From: Strigamia acuminata
Lineage: Eukaryota > Arthropoda > Chilopoda > Geophilomorpha > Linotaeniidae
Direction: 5' to 3'
Length of the DNA stretch: 64,000 bases
Assembly (NCBI GenBank): GCA_949358305.1
Contig: CASHSZ010000032.1
Coordinates: 1 to 64,000, forward strand
Below the pieces are notes generated by a model. That model made no database searches. It saw only the letters and a list, made by a program, of their open reading frames with translations, and was not told where the DNA came from. Every line of letters begins with the position of its first letter. The first letter of the stretch is position 1. This document shows, piece after piece, positions 1 to 9,859 of this stretch. Made by a program: the position numbers and the translations under genes.

Positions 1-3000
1 AAGACCTCGTCGTAATCTACCCCGATGGTTTGGCGGAAGCCTTGCGCGACAAGCCGGGCACGATAACGAGTTATTTCGCCGCTTAGATCCGTTTTCAGCT
101 TGAAGATCCATTTACAGCCTAAGACTGTAGTGTTGGGCGGCCTCGGAACTTCTTGATAAATCTGCCTCTCTTTGAAAATGTCCAATTCTTCATGAACGGC
201 TTCGCGCCATTTCGGGGCATCTGGGAATGTCGGTATATCAGAATAGGATGATGGCTCCGTGCGGCAAAGATGAGCTGCATGACGGGCCGGAGGAATCAAC
301 GGTAACGAATGTTCCATAACGCCGAAGAAGAATAATTCAGGATCATAAGGGAGATCGTTCACGGTACAGTATGCCTGAATTTCGTTACGTGATCGAAGTC
401 GCAGGCCAGGTTGGGGAAAATAATAGACATCCGCATCAATCGATCCTGGTCGCTGATCTTTCCTTAAGTGTTCTTCACGAACCCATCTACTGAAGACTGT
501 ATCTCCACCCATATAGCGCCACATGAAAGAGGTTTTGTTCCCTTGAGCCGGAACCGACGTTGAACCAGTTGGCAATGGTGACATTGCTCCTTGATCAAAT
601 ACGGGCACCGTGTGCTGATGGACGCTTCCACCTTGTCTCCGACGTAATGTAATGAAGCGATTCGGTGAGCCAGGTGGTGAAATTTCAGGAGAACTGGCAG
701 GAACAGAGGAAATATTTGGGGAGTCAAATTGTTGTGATACGGCTGCGAACGATTGAATAGCATCATCATCGAGTTGATCGATGTCCTCGTCAGTGTCCTG
801 TTCTTCTTGAAAAAAAGTTGGGTACGTTGCTGAATGGCCCAATGTTGCAGAACCTGGCAATGCTAGTGCACATGCCTCTAGTAATTGACGTTCGGGAGTC
901 CCAAGTGGCGAAAGGTGTACTAGTGGGATAGAAATTGATCTAGAAACATTTCCATCTCCATTCTCATCATCATCATCATCGTCGTTATTATCATCGTCCG
1001 ATGCATTCGATGAGTCTTCATCAGAATCATTCTTGGGCCAGTCCAGATATTGGACACTGTCGTCAAAAGTGACTCGAGGTTGTTGACCAACATCGGGTTC
1101 CTCGAAAATAGGGAAGCGATTGCCATTTTGGCTCCTTAATGTCTTTTTGTAAGACTGGTGCTCATCAATGCGTACGTGAATTGATTCCGTTACGCTATTG
1201 TCCACAGGGTTCCAGACACGGTAACCACGTGTACCAGTGGCGTAACCCACGAGAAATCCCTCCCAGGCTCTTGGGTCGAGTTTCCTGCGTCCCGGTGCAG
1301 TGAAGTGCACCCAGCACTTAGATCCAATTTTTCTCAGATGACGCAAGGAGAGGGCACGCTGTCGCCAAAGAATATATGGCACTTGATTATTCAGACGGGA
1401 ATGTGGACTTCGATTTTTGATATAGGCAAAGTTGACAGCGATCTCTGCCCATAGAGCGGCTGGAAGTTTTGTCTCTTCTTGTACAGCCCTAATGTGGTCA
1501 GCCATTGTCCGGTTGATTCTCTCAGCTGTACCATTCATCTGGGGGCTCGAAGGATTTGTTCGCTGACCCTGGATCCCTTTGTCCTTTAAATACTGTTGAA
1601 ATTCGTTCGATAAGAATTCGCCGCCTCTATCCGTGCGTATGGCCTTGACACGTGTGTTGGCGACACGCTCAACTCTGGCGACGATTTCTTTGAAGCACGA
1701 GAAAACTTGAGATTTTTGTGCTAAGGGGGTGATCCAGGTATATCTGGTTGCATCGTCAATGACGGTGAGAACAAAACGAGCGCCACCAAATGAAGGAACC
1801 GGATACGGCCCCCAGACATCCATGTGTAAGAGGTCAAGGGGCTTGCTGGTGGAAGGATGAGGATCCGGCTTATGGGAAGCCCTGGTGGACTTCGCAATAC
1901 GGCAGTCATTGCACGCTAATTCCTGCGACACTTCCGCCGGTTCAAGTCCGTAAACATGGTCATTATTGGCTAATAACCGCATCGCGTTAGTATGGAGATG
2001 TCCAAGGCGACTATGCCATAAACCGGTTGCATCCTTGACAGAAGCGGGATTGGCATGGACTTTCTTTGGTAATTGGGCAGGATTAGCAATAATCTTCTTT
2101 TGTGATGGAGAAGAGTTGCTAGCGGATTGGACAACAGGAGGAGGTGTAATAGGCAAAGGACTACTTGGGATGTATTGGATGACATCAGCATAGGATGGGG
2201 TTGGAGAGTTATTGAGGACAGGCAAGGATTGTGGGACTGGATTGGTGGCAACCGGAATTAACGTCGGAGCCTCCGTCGCAGGTAATGGTGGCATTTGAAT
2301 CCTAAAATCCGTAATGTACTGTTGCTGTGACTTCTGTTTCTTCGGCTTCGGAATTTTCACGAAGTCCTCTTCCGCCGTGACAAAAGTCTGTACGGGTGAT
2401 TGTGGAATAATCGGTGAAGTCATAGTAGCAACTGTCGGATTAGTGCACAACCCGTCCACATAGTAGAGTCCTCCTTTTTCTTTCGCTCTCAAAATAGCAT
2501 CCGTAATGTTCGTTTGATAGACATGTATTTCGCCATTGAAGACATGGATATGATGTCGAGTCTTATCAATTCTCGATACTGAGATAAGGTTGGCCTCAAA
2601 ATTGGGCGCATAGAGTACATTAGTCAATGTCACGTCACAATGAACACCGTCCATGCGTGTTTGTAATGGAATAGTTCCTTTACCGGTCACTTGTGATTTT
2701 CCTTGACCAAGTTCTATATCAAATGGGACGATGTTTGTAAATTCAGAAAACCACGATCGCACATGGGAGACATGATCTGTGGCACCGCAATCCAGTATCC
2801 ATTCGTTGGATTGCATCAGGTGAGCCACTGGACGTTCAACCATTTGCGGTGCACTGGCGAAAAATACAGCTTTGCGGACTGGATGAGAACTTCCTCTCGG
2901 GCGATTGTCCTCGGGTTGTTGGGCCGAGTTCTTGCCACGTTTCTTGCTTTTGCTGCGAGAACGTTGAAACGAAGCTGCCGGCGGCTGATTTCGATCATCA

Positions 3001-3755
3001 CGTTTAGGATATGGGCACTTGTTAGCGTAGTGGCCCATCTCTTGACAGTTGAAGCATCTGACTTGCGATAACGGACGACGTGGACGTGACCCTTGACGAG
3101 ATTGCTGTTGACTCTGGGCAGATGCGTGAGCCGATGATGAAACATTATGTAGACCCACTGATTTAAGGCGAAGGTATTCGGAAACTAACTGTTCGGACAC
3201 TTTCGTCGGCGTAAAGTTGGCTTCAGGCCAGTTATAGATGGCAAATGTGGCCTGAGCATACTCCGGAGGCAGTCGATTCAAGTATTGGTAAGCATGATGC
3301 TTATCCGATACTTCCTCTTTCATGTCCCTGAGTTGGCGTACGTGGAGATCGACACGACTGACAAAATCGACCATATCTTCATTTGGCTGAAGGTGTAGGC
3401 CTAAAAATTGCCATCTCATGGCTGCTTGACGAGCCAGGGAACTAGGAGCGAAAATCTTGGTGAGGATGTCCCACGCCTGTTTCGGAGTGTTGGCATTGTC
3501 CAACGTCGAGCGTTTTGCCTCGCTCACATGACAATATATGTGCCCTAAAGCCTTATCCTTCTTCATCATGTACTTTTCCGTCTCTTTCGGGGTTAATGTC
3601 AACAAATACTCGGCTTCTTTTTCTTCCGTTACATGCCTCCAAAGCCCTTCGGACTTTAGAAGCATGCACATCGCACGACGCCATGATTCATAATTGTTTA
3701 TGCCCAACATCGGGCATTTTCCAACCGTTGGCTCCACGTAAGGTGATTTCTGCAT
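1..3755 (-). CDS. Copia-1 Gag-Pol polyprotein, partial (C-terminus off the window)
   Basis: I read the frame codon by codon. It is open without a stop for 1251 codons from the ATG at 3755 to the window edge. It makes the capsid and the enzymes for reverse transcription and integration of a copia element. Order: Gag; one CCHC knuckle (C234, C237, H242, C247); aspartic protease with a D-C-G-A core at 322-325; integrase zinc site H581, H586, C615, C618; integrase catalytic D646, D709, E745 (35 residues between the last two); a proline-rich and Asp/Asn-rich linker with a run of acidic residues near 920-930; and the start of RT near residue 1190, with a W-I-F-K-L-K motif near 1216. The RT active site is not reached. 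The first ATG after an upstream in-frame stop at 3864-3866 was taken as the start. The protease core has Cys where Ser or Thr is usual. Confidence 0.9.
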   Translation of the reverse strand, partial: MQKSPYVEPTVGKCPMLGINNYESWRRAMCMLLKSEGLWRHVTEEKEAEYLLTLTPKETEKYMMKKDKALGHIYCHVSEAKRSTLDNANTPKQAWDILTKIFAPSSLARQAAMRWQFLGLHLQPNEDMVDFVSRVDLHVRQLRDMKEEVSDKHHAYQYLNRLPPEYAQATFAIYNWPEANFTPTKVSEQLVSEYLRLKSVGLHNVSSSAHASAQSQQQSRQGSRPRRPLSQVRCFNCQEMGHYANKCPYPKRDDRNQPPAASFQRSRSKSKKRGKNSAQQPEDNRPRGSSHPVRKAVFFASAPQMVERPVAHLMQSNEWILDCGATDHVSHVRSWFSEFTNIVPFDIELGQGKSQVTGKGTIPLQTRMDGVHCDVTLTNVLYAPNFEANLISVSRIDKTRHHIHVFNGEIHVYQTNITDAILRAKEKGGLYYVDGLCTNPTVATMTSPIIPQSPVQTFVTAEEDFVKIPKPKKQKSQQQYITDFRIQMPPLPATEAPTLIPVATNPVPQSLPVLNNSPTPSYADVIQYIPSSPLPITPPPVVQSASNSSPSQKKIIANPAQLPKKVHANPASVKDATGLWHSRLGHLHTNAMRLLANNDHVYGLEPAEVSQELACNDCRIAKSTRASHKPDPHPSTSKPLDLLHMDVWGPYPVPSFGGARFVLTVIDDATRYTWITPLAQKSQVFSCFKEIVARVERVANTRVKAIRTDRGGEFLSNEFQQYLKDKGIQGQRTNPSSPQMNGTAERINRTMADHIRAVQEETKLPAALWAEIAVNFAYIKNRSPHSRLNNQVPYILWRQRALSLRHLRKIGSKCWVHFTAPGRRKLDPRAWEGFLVGYATGTRGYRVWNPVDNSVTESIHVRIDEHQSYKKTLRSQNGNRFPIFEEPDVGQQPRVTFDDSVQYLDWPKNDSDEDSSNASDDDNNDDDDDDENGDGNVSRSISIPLVHLSPLGTPERQLLEACALALPGSATLGHSATYPTFFQEEQDTDEDIDQLDDDAIQSFAAVSQQFDSPNISSVPASSPEISPPGSPNRFITLRRRQGGSVHQHTVPVFDQGAMSPLPTGSTSVPAQGNKTSFMWRYMGGDTVFSRWVREEHLRKDQRPGSIDADVYYFPQPGLRLRSRNEIQAYCTVNDLPYDPELFFFGVMEHSLPLIPPARHAAHLCRTEPSSYSDIPTFPDAPKWREAVHEELDIFKERQIYQEVPRPPNTTVLGCKWIFKLKTDLSGEITRYRARLVAQGFRQTIGVDYDEV

Positions 3756-4375
3756 CTCGGCGCGGAAAATGGCGTGGAAAAAGAAGATTTCGCACACCAC
3801 GCAAACACGAAGGCTTTGAGAGTGATATAGGCGTCGTCGGTGAAAAATCGAAGCACTGCACTGTCACAAACACTAACTGAAGCACTGTCAAAGCGGAAAC
3901 CGAGACGGGGATGCCAATGCTACAATTGGCACAAATAACCTCAGTTAAGTATCTCCCTAACGCCCTTTGCAAACCGCCTGGGGTCACGGAAACGTTAGGT
4001 GGCCCTGAGAAAGCCTTAACTGAGAATACACACTTCGCTTGCCCGACTGGACAAAAGGGCAAAGTGGATTCTAATTGACCCAACCAAAATATCCCACTTA
4101 AATGACTAACAAAGGTAATTGCGACTGGAAGGAGAAATTGGTGAATCTGTTGCGGTTGCAACCTCGTGCAATAAGAAAACACGGCTCGATTTTTCTCGAA
4201 AAAATCGGACAAAAAACGCAATTTGGATTCGAAAATCCAAATTCGTCTCATTAAATGAGGCTCTTCACAAAAATGCGTTGAAAATAAACAAATCGTCGAT
4301 ACTATATACACTCCGGGGTGTATATAGCGAGAAAACGTCTCGTTTCCGTCGAAAAATCGTCGAAAAATAAAATCG

Positions 4376-4760
4376 GCGCGAAAATCTGAAAATATAAAGA
4401 AAATTCGCCTCGAAAACCGCGAGACCGCGCGAATTCGGACGAAATTAGACGTGGAATCGTATGATGGACAACCCTGGCTGTCTCCAAACGCCGGTGACGC
4501 GTCGTCAATTCGAAATATCGACGAAAAACTGAAAAAAAAAAAAAATTCGCCTAAAAATTCGCGAGACCGCGCAATTTTTGGCGAAATTAAACGTAGAATC
4601 GTGTGGTGGACAACACTGGTCGTGTCCAAACGTCGGCGATACGTCAATGGTGCGAAAATAGGCCCGAGCGTCGATGAAAACTGTAAAAACACAAATCGCC
4701 GCGAAAATTCGCGAAATTCGCGAAATTTTTCGGCGATAAAAGGGAAAAATGTTATGCACA
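4376..4760 (-). repeat. Tandem repeats in the Copia-1 5' leader
   Basis: The leader between the primer site and gag contains a unit of about 150 bp present about 2.3 times (near 4383-4523, 4524-4675, and a partial copy to about 4745). Shared landmarks are a GCGAGACCGCGC core, a GAAATTA-ACGT-GAATCGT block and a GTCCAAACG/CTCCAAACG block. The copies are diverged by substitutions and short A-run differences. All three minus-strand frames stay open across much of it, which fits T-rich composition rather than coding. A role in packaging or translation is possible but not shown. Confidence 0.7.
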
Positions 4761-4766
4761 GTAGCC

Positions 4767-4784
4767 AACCATCCTCTGCTACCA
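4767..4784 (-). other. Copia-1 primer binding site, 3' end of initiator tRNA-Met
   Basis: Eighteen plus-strand bases equal the 3' end of animal initiator tRNA-Met including CCA (ending CTCTGCTACCA). On the element's sense strand this is therefore a full-length primer site starting TGGTAGCAGAGG. Two bases separate it from the LTR. It fixes the element's orientation and marks the inner edge of the 5' LTR. Confidence 0.9.
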
Positions 4785-4786
4785 AT

Positions 4787-5310
4787 TGAACGTTAGTAGC
4801 AGAGGCGAGCGGCGCAAATTCGGTATAAACCGAGTGTGTGGAAGCGAAAATGGCGGCGTCGTGTCTCTGACACGAACGTAAAAGCGACGTGACCGATTCC
4901 AAACAAAGCGCGCGGCAAAATGCCGCTTATCTGCGCTTAAATAGCACAGAAGGTGCTGTAAAACAATACTAAAGACTCTAAAATAATAGGCATTTAATAT
5001 AAACAAGAAAAAGCTTACATATGGGATCCTTTTCAAAGGGAAAATCAATAGGAGAGCACACATCGCTGTGCGCGGCCATCTTGGATGGGAAAAACATAAG
5101 CAACGACACCTTGTGTCGGAATTATGCATTACATAAAGTAAAACATGTGATAACATAAAAATATAGCTAGGGAATGCATGATGCTTCATGCTTAAATGCA
5201 TAAAGCAAACATAATACCAAAGTAAATAAACATGTGAATTAATACATCGAGATAATTAAACTAAACAATCAAAATGTGATTCTATATCACATCGACATAA
5301 AACATTTGGG
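4787..5310 (-). repeat. Copia-1 5' LTR (outer edge uncertain)
   Basis: The inner edge (TG on the plus strand at 4787) is set by the adjacent primer site. The sense strand has a TATTTAA box-like stretch near 4945-4955. ATGGCGGC-type motifs occur near 4848 and 5075. The outer edge cannot be set without the other LTR: it lies before BEL-leader homology starts at about 5317. Confidence 0.6.
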
Positions 5311-5405
5311 TTTCTCAAAAACCAACATATTGTTCTCCCGTCGCAACAAACACGCGAAGAAACGTATCCAAAACGAACCGGAAAAACTCACAGATTTCAG
5401 ACGGA

Positions 5406-5424
5406 ATCCTGGTCACGGGTACCA
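5406..5424 (-). other. BEL-A0 primer binding site, tRNA-His-like
   Basis: The plus strand reads ATCCTGGTCACGGGTACCA. It follows the 3' end of arthropod-type tRNA-His, but the last bases before ACCA differ from the expected GGC-ACCA. Fifteen bases separate it from the LTR. Confidence 0.65.
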
Positions 5425-5439
5425 CAAATACGTATTCGA

Positions 5440-6998
5440 TGTTGCGGTCTGTCAACACCAAACAGCGATGAATGGGGTTGGGGCTATTTGAATTTCCCGC
5501 CTCTAAAAACTCAAGTGATCGTATTGTTAAATTCGTACGAAAACCGCGCTGAGAACACATAATCCGCACTGAAAACTATTGTTGAATGCATGGAGCATTG
5601 ATGGGAACACCGTTGATTGATATCCAATGGAGTGCTGAATCAAATGCTAATCCAGAGAAAGGCTTAACTACTCGCGCCACATTGCTTAAATAACATGAAA
5701 CGGGAGTAAAATTAAAAACAACTTCTTTAATCTAAGTTAAACAGAAGAGTGATGAAAATACATCAATTACATTGGTTCTTTGGGAACCGCACATGCGCAG
5801 TACTCATTACGGCACGCGCCAAGCCGATAGCGGCGAAATACAGATACACAAAAGAATCCGTTACCAAGGTAACGGAGGAAACAAGATCACGGCAAAGTTG
5901 GCATTTGCTTAAAAATGCACTAAAAATACATTGAAATACATTGAAATGACCACAAGAATGCGGTGAACAAAAAAGATAGTCACAACAATGTCCAAAAACA
6001 CGTTAAACAATGAGATATTTGCAAAAAACCGATCTCGGAAAGAAAGGATTGAAAATAGCCAATCACAGGCTTCGAAAATGACGTAACGTTTACATTTGAA
6101 TTTTGATCGCAACAAAAACACAAAATTATCAAAGAATACACACTGAATAATAACGCAATGAAATAGTACATGCAAATTATAAGATATAAAATACAAAAAT
6201 AACGGTTACATTGTGTAATCGTCGCTTGGGACAAACATGGCGACCGGCGAACATAACAAAGGTGTTGGATCAAACATGGCGTCCGGCGAACATTGCAAAA
6301 GCGTCAAAACAATTCGAAATTGGAATAAAAAGCACTTAATGTAAATAACGAATAAAGTATCGATTAAAATACAAGAATAATTATTAATTCTCTTCACAAA
6401 ATACTGAATGAATACACACAAGTTTAATAAATACGAATATGTTGATCGAACCGAACATTCTCGGCTACGCTTTTACGGCAGCCGACAACGAACGTTCGAA
6501 ACAACCGAACGAAGCATTTTGGGCAGTTCTAATGCATCCAGAAAGAAAGATCAGACTCGAATTAGTCAGAAACAAATGTAAAAAGAAATCCAAATGAATT
6601 CTAAAGCACAAAACGAAAGGTTAGAAGACGGAAGCAAAAGTCCGCTAGGAACCGAAAAATGACGTATCTAGCATCGCAAATGTATGCCAGAAAACGAAGA
6701 AAACACTAGAACTGCACGCAATAAACACAAAATCAGGGAAAATTAATAGAAAGGTTCATAAATGCACTCAAAAGGACACAAATAAAATAATAGCAAGGTA
6801 TTAACACTACATTAAATCGAAAAGTGACAATAAAAATCAGTGAAAAGCATTTTAATAAGTCAAAATTCCTGTAAAGTGAAAAATATCAGTTAATTATGAA
6901 AAATAAAACACTAAAGGAAAATTAAACAAATCAAAGCAATTAGTAATATTTATTGACACTATCTCAGCACAACAATTCTTCCACGCTGTCTTGCAACA
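5440..6998 (-). repeat. BEL-A0 5' LTR, 1559 bp
   Basis: Starts TGTTGCGG and ends CTTGCAACA on the plus strand. It is clearly related to the LTRs at 9860-11389, 11931-13454 and 16758-18281; its first part is closest to the last two. It is AT-rich with no coding sequence of its own. The truncated BEL-A1 reading frame runs about 35 codons into it by chance. It holds two copies of a CAAACATGGCG-CCGGCGAACAT motif near 6233 and 6270. Confidence 0.82.
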
Positions 6999-8867
6999 CA
7001 AGACCCATCCAAAAATTGTATTTATTAATCCAAGATCTGCGTTTACTTTTTTCTTGCCGTCCTTAACGACCTTCCACCACACGTCGACTCCTAAAAGCAC
7101 ATCGATTTGAGAAGTCTTAGCTGGTAGGTCTTCAGCAAGTTCAAGGTTTAACTTCTTCACCTTGTCTATTATTGATGAGTTAAGAATGCCCTGCACTCGT
7201 GGCAAATTTTCCACAGAAAGCATTGAAAGTTTCAAATCTTGAGTGTCATTTTTACTCTGCAGTGTGACATTAAACACATCATAGTCCGTGGCTGCTGGAG
7301 ACGAGTCGTTGAATCTCTGTGTGGTGGCAGAGACACTGCCGCATTTTTTCAGTTTCAGTCTTTCAACAAATTCTTTTGTGATGAACGATCGATGGCTTCC
7401 CGGATCAATCATCCCTCGAATGCTGTGAGAGCCTCCTGATTTTGTTTTGAGGTCCGCAGTGAATATCATTAGTTGAAGAGTCGTCGAGATTGCGCATGAA
7501 ACATGTGTTGTTACTTGTGGCTCCTTCGGCTTCTCCGCAGCGCTCGTTGAATTCTTCACCTCGGATTTTTTGCATATTGTGGAGTGGTGTCGCCCACCAC
7601 AATGTTTACAAGAAAATTTGACCTTGCAGTCTCCCACTCTATGTCCAGTTCTGAAACAGTTAAAACACAGTCTGTTTTTCTTTACTATTTCGATTTTCGC
7701 GTTGATTTCGAAATCCTTTTTACAAGAGCCGTTTAAATGTTCATCATCACAAAAAATGCACTTGTTTGTCTTGAAAGGCGTATTCTTGCTTTCAGATTTT
7801 GGTTCACTCTTCGTTTGTGCACTAGTAGACTGCTTGGCGTCTTGAGTAGCTGCGCACGTGGTCATTGAACCTTTCACTTTCGGTTTCTCCACTTCAGATT
7901 TTTCATTCTTGTCTTTTTTCGATTTTTCAGAAACGCTTTCAGTTCGTTCGGCCATCGCAACTTCATTCACAAAGAAATTGAGCAACGTAACAATGTTTTT
8001 ATTTTGAATTCCGTGAACCTGATAAAATCTTAATGCCATTGAAGTTGGAAACTTGCTAATTATGTCGGGCAATAAGAAAGCTCCCGAAGTCTGAATAGGA
8101 ATTTTTAGTTGCTCTAAAAGTCTAATAGTCGCAGAAATCTTGGTCAAGTTTGTTTTTATCGCTTTAGTTGGATATACACTCGAAACAGCTTTTAATTCTC
8201 GAATTGATTTTATTAACGCGGTTTGTTGGGCATCCTCATCACCAAAATGTCTTTCGAGTTCTTCCCTGGCCAGGTCATATGATTCCTCGATCAGGGGAAA
8301 AGTGGAGATGAGAATTGCCGCTTCTCCAGTGCACATGGTTTGTAAATACTGGAGTTTTTCAACGTTACTTAGGTCTGGATCCTTGTGTACGGAGGTCTCG
8401 ATGTTGCTTTTAAATGTTCTGTACTTCAAAATATCTCCGTCGAATTTTACTGAATCCAGTTTGGGCAGCTTCGAATTTTTTCTAAACGTTGCTGTCGCAT
8501 TCAAGGTTGTATTCTGGGTTGAGCTTGTCGACGTATTTAATCTTCCTCCCAAAGTTGGAAGTGATCGCTTTGAAATTTCGTATCTCGTACGAAGAAGATC
8601 AACTCTTGCTTGCATAGTCTCAAGCTTGTTAATGCATTCTAGATAATAGTTGTGATCCGAATATTCCTGTAGATCATTCAAAGCACCAACAATTCTAGTT
8701 TCTTTTGGGTTCGCAGTTTGCACCAGCGCTTCCAGTTCACCTGGATCTGCTGTCTTCTCCGATATAGACAACAAATGATTCATTGCAGTGACTTGCGACT
8801 CCCAACGTTGTTGTAGCACTTCGATTTGATCCTCAGTTAGAAGATCTCTCATTGTAGGTTCCGCCAT
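6894..8867 (-). CDS. BEL-A1 Gag-protease, truncated by the BEL-A0 insertion
   Basis: A 657-codon frame, of which codons 1 to about 623 (8867-6999) belong to BEL-A1 and the rest read into the BEL-A0 LTR. N-terminal helical region, then a Pao-type Gag domain (about 135-330, with EKLQYLQTMCTGEAAILIS), a Lys/Ser/Glu-rich linker, and three zinc knuckles (CIFC..H..C, CFNC..GH..C, CKHC..H..C). A retropepsin-like protease (DUF1758 type) has a D-P-G-S core at 488-491 and an LLGVDVWW motif. It is collinear with the first third of the BEL-B polyprotein down to N-T-I-F-G-W-V-L, where homology stops exactly at the TG of an LTR. RT, RNase H and integrase are absent from this part, so the product could assemble but not copy itself. 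The start is the first ATG, in an AAAATGGCGG context. Confidence 0.85.
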   Translation of the reverse strand: MAEPTMRDLLTEDQIEVLQQRWESQVTAMNHLLSISEKTADPGELEALVQTANPKETRIVGALNDLQEYSDHNYYLECINKLETMQARVDLLRTRYEISKRSLPTLGGRLNTSTSSTQNTTLNATATFRKNSKLPKLDSVKFDGDILKYRTFKSNIETSVHKDPDLSNVEKLQYLQTMCTGEAAILISTFPLIEESYDLAREELERHFGDEDAQQTALIKSIRELKAVSSVYPTKAIKTNLTKISATIRLLEQLKIPIQTSGAFLLPDIISKFPTSMALRFYQVHGIQNKNIVTLLNFFVNEVAMAERTESVSEKSKKDKNEKSEVEKPKVKGSMTTCAATQDAKQSTSAQTKSEPKSESKNTPFKTNKCIFCDDEHLNGSCKKDFEINAKIEIVKKNRLCFNCFRTGHRVGDCKVKFSCKHCGGRHHSTICKKSEVKNSTSAAEKPKEPQVTTHVSCAISTTLQLMIFTADLKTKSGGSHSIRGMIDPGSHRSFITKEFVERLKLKKCGSVSATTQRFNDSSPAATDYDVFNVTLQSKNDTQDLKLSMLSVENLPRVQGILNSSIIDKVKKLNLELAEDLPAKTSQIDVLLGVDVWWKVVKDGKKKVNADLGLINTIFGWVLCCKTAWKNCCAEIVSINITNCFDLFNFPLVFYFS

Positions 8868-9827
8868 TTTCTCTGTCCTCTCTCACAAAAAATTCGGCTG
8901 TGAAATTTGGAAAGAACAGATAAAAACGGGCATGACAATTCAACTTTGTTTTAATTTTTAAGAGAATAAACCTTTTTATTTTATCCCCCAAAAATATCTC
9001 AATATTCACGGTTTTTGTTTTAACTTTAAAGAGAATAAACCTTTTAATTTTATCCCCCAAAAAGCACTCAAATTTCACGGTCCTTGGTGACACGTGAGAA
9101 TTTTAGAATATCAAATGTTTGGCCAATCGAGGATGACCAAAAATTTGAGCGGTTTTGTGTACGTAAGTAAAACGTGACACAATACCCTGCACAGTTTGAA
9201 ACAATTGACGGTTCGTTTTGCAACAAAACACGCCAAAAAACTATTTTGAAAATAATTGACGGTTCGTTTTACAACAAAGCACGTCAATAACCCCTAACAT
9301 TAAATTTTGACTTTACTGACAGCTCATTCAACTTGAAACTAGTCAGTTTTACTCGAAATAAATCTAATCTCCCCCGCTTATGGCGGTTATAGTGGAGAAC
9401 TAAGCATGCAATGAAAAAACACTTCAAAAGTTGTAAAATAGACACTTTATCGAAATTTTCCCGAAAACCAACAAATGTAACTACCAAAATCCCATAAAGA
9501 CACCTGATACAGTTCCCCTTAATAACCAAAATCTCCAAAATTTCAATTTCATAAGGCAAAACACTGTAAAATGCAATTATTCCAGGGGCGAATCCGCTTT
9601 CCAACACGACGCGTTGTGTTATCCAGTGTTGTGACCTTGAACTCCAACTGCATGCACACTTTTGTTCGTTTTCGCCGCCAAAGCAGTCCCCGTCGTAACT
9701 TCTGTCACGTTGAACGTTGACTCTTGACATGGGTGACGAAACACGAACGTATTGTTCCTCCGTCGCACCAAACACTTTTTCAAACGTATTGATGATGCAC
9801 TGGAAAAACTCACGAATTGCAGACGGA
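8868..9827 (-). repeat. BEL-A1 leader with two short tandem duplications
   Basis: No coding sequence is supported here. A block of about 67 bp containing AAGAGAATAAACC and TTTTATCCCCCAAAAA occurs twice (about 8949-9011 and 9016-9080). A block of about 50 bp containing AATTGACGGTTCGTTTT occurs twice (starting near 9203 and 9253). The end nearest the primer site (about 9735-9827) is the part shared with the BEL-A0 leader. Confidence 0.7.
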
Positions 9828-9845
9828 ATCCTGGTCACGGCTACC
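9828..9845 (-). other. BEL-A1 primer binding site, tRNA-His-like
   Basis: The plus strand reads ATCCTGGTCACGGCTACCA, matching the 3' end of insect-type tRNA-His apart from one extra T before ACCA. Fourteen bases separate it from the LTR, a spacing close to that in BEL-B (13) and BEL-A0 (15). Confidence 0.7.
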
Positions 9846-9859
9846 AAAAGCTTCGTATC

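Larger units (their letters stand above)
1..5310 (-). mobile_element. Copia-1, Ty1/copia LTR retrotransposon, left end outside the window
   Basis: Minus-strand copia element: 5' LTR from 4787 to an unresolved point before about 5317, an initiator tRNA-Met primer site at 4767-4784, a leader of about 1 kb, then one gag-protease-integrase-RT frame from 3755 to the window edge. The rest of RT, RNase H and the 3' LTR must lie to the left. Sequence homologous to a BEL leader begins at about 5317, so Copia-1 appears to have inserted into the leader of BEL-A0. The right boundary is approximate because the other LTR is not available for comparison. Confidence 0.88.
5317..6998 (-). mobile_element. BEL-A0, BEL/Pao element: leader remnant, primer site and 5' LTR
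   Basis: About 120 bp resembling the leader of BEL-A1 (compare 9735-9859) lead into a tRNA-His-like primer site and then an LTR at 5440-6998. The primer site lies on the low-coordinate side, so this is the 5' LTR of a minus-strand element whose body lies to the left, interrupted by Copia-1. The outer end (6998) abuts the protease-RT region of BEL-A1 inside a codon, so BEL-A0 inserted into the BEL-A1 pol gene. Confidence 0.75.

Noticed and set aside
3688-4902. 404-codon minus-strand frame over the Copia-1 LTR, primer site and leader
   Set aside because: It crosses the LTR and primer site, overlaps gag in another phase and is phenylalanine-rich. All three phases are open across the leader repeats, as expected from low-A composition on that strand.
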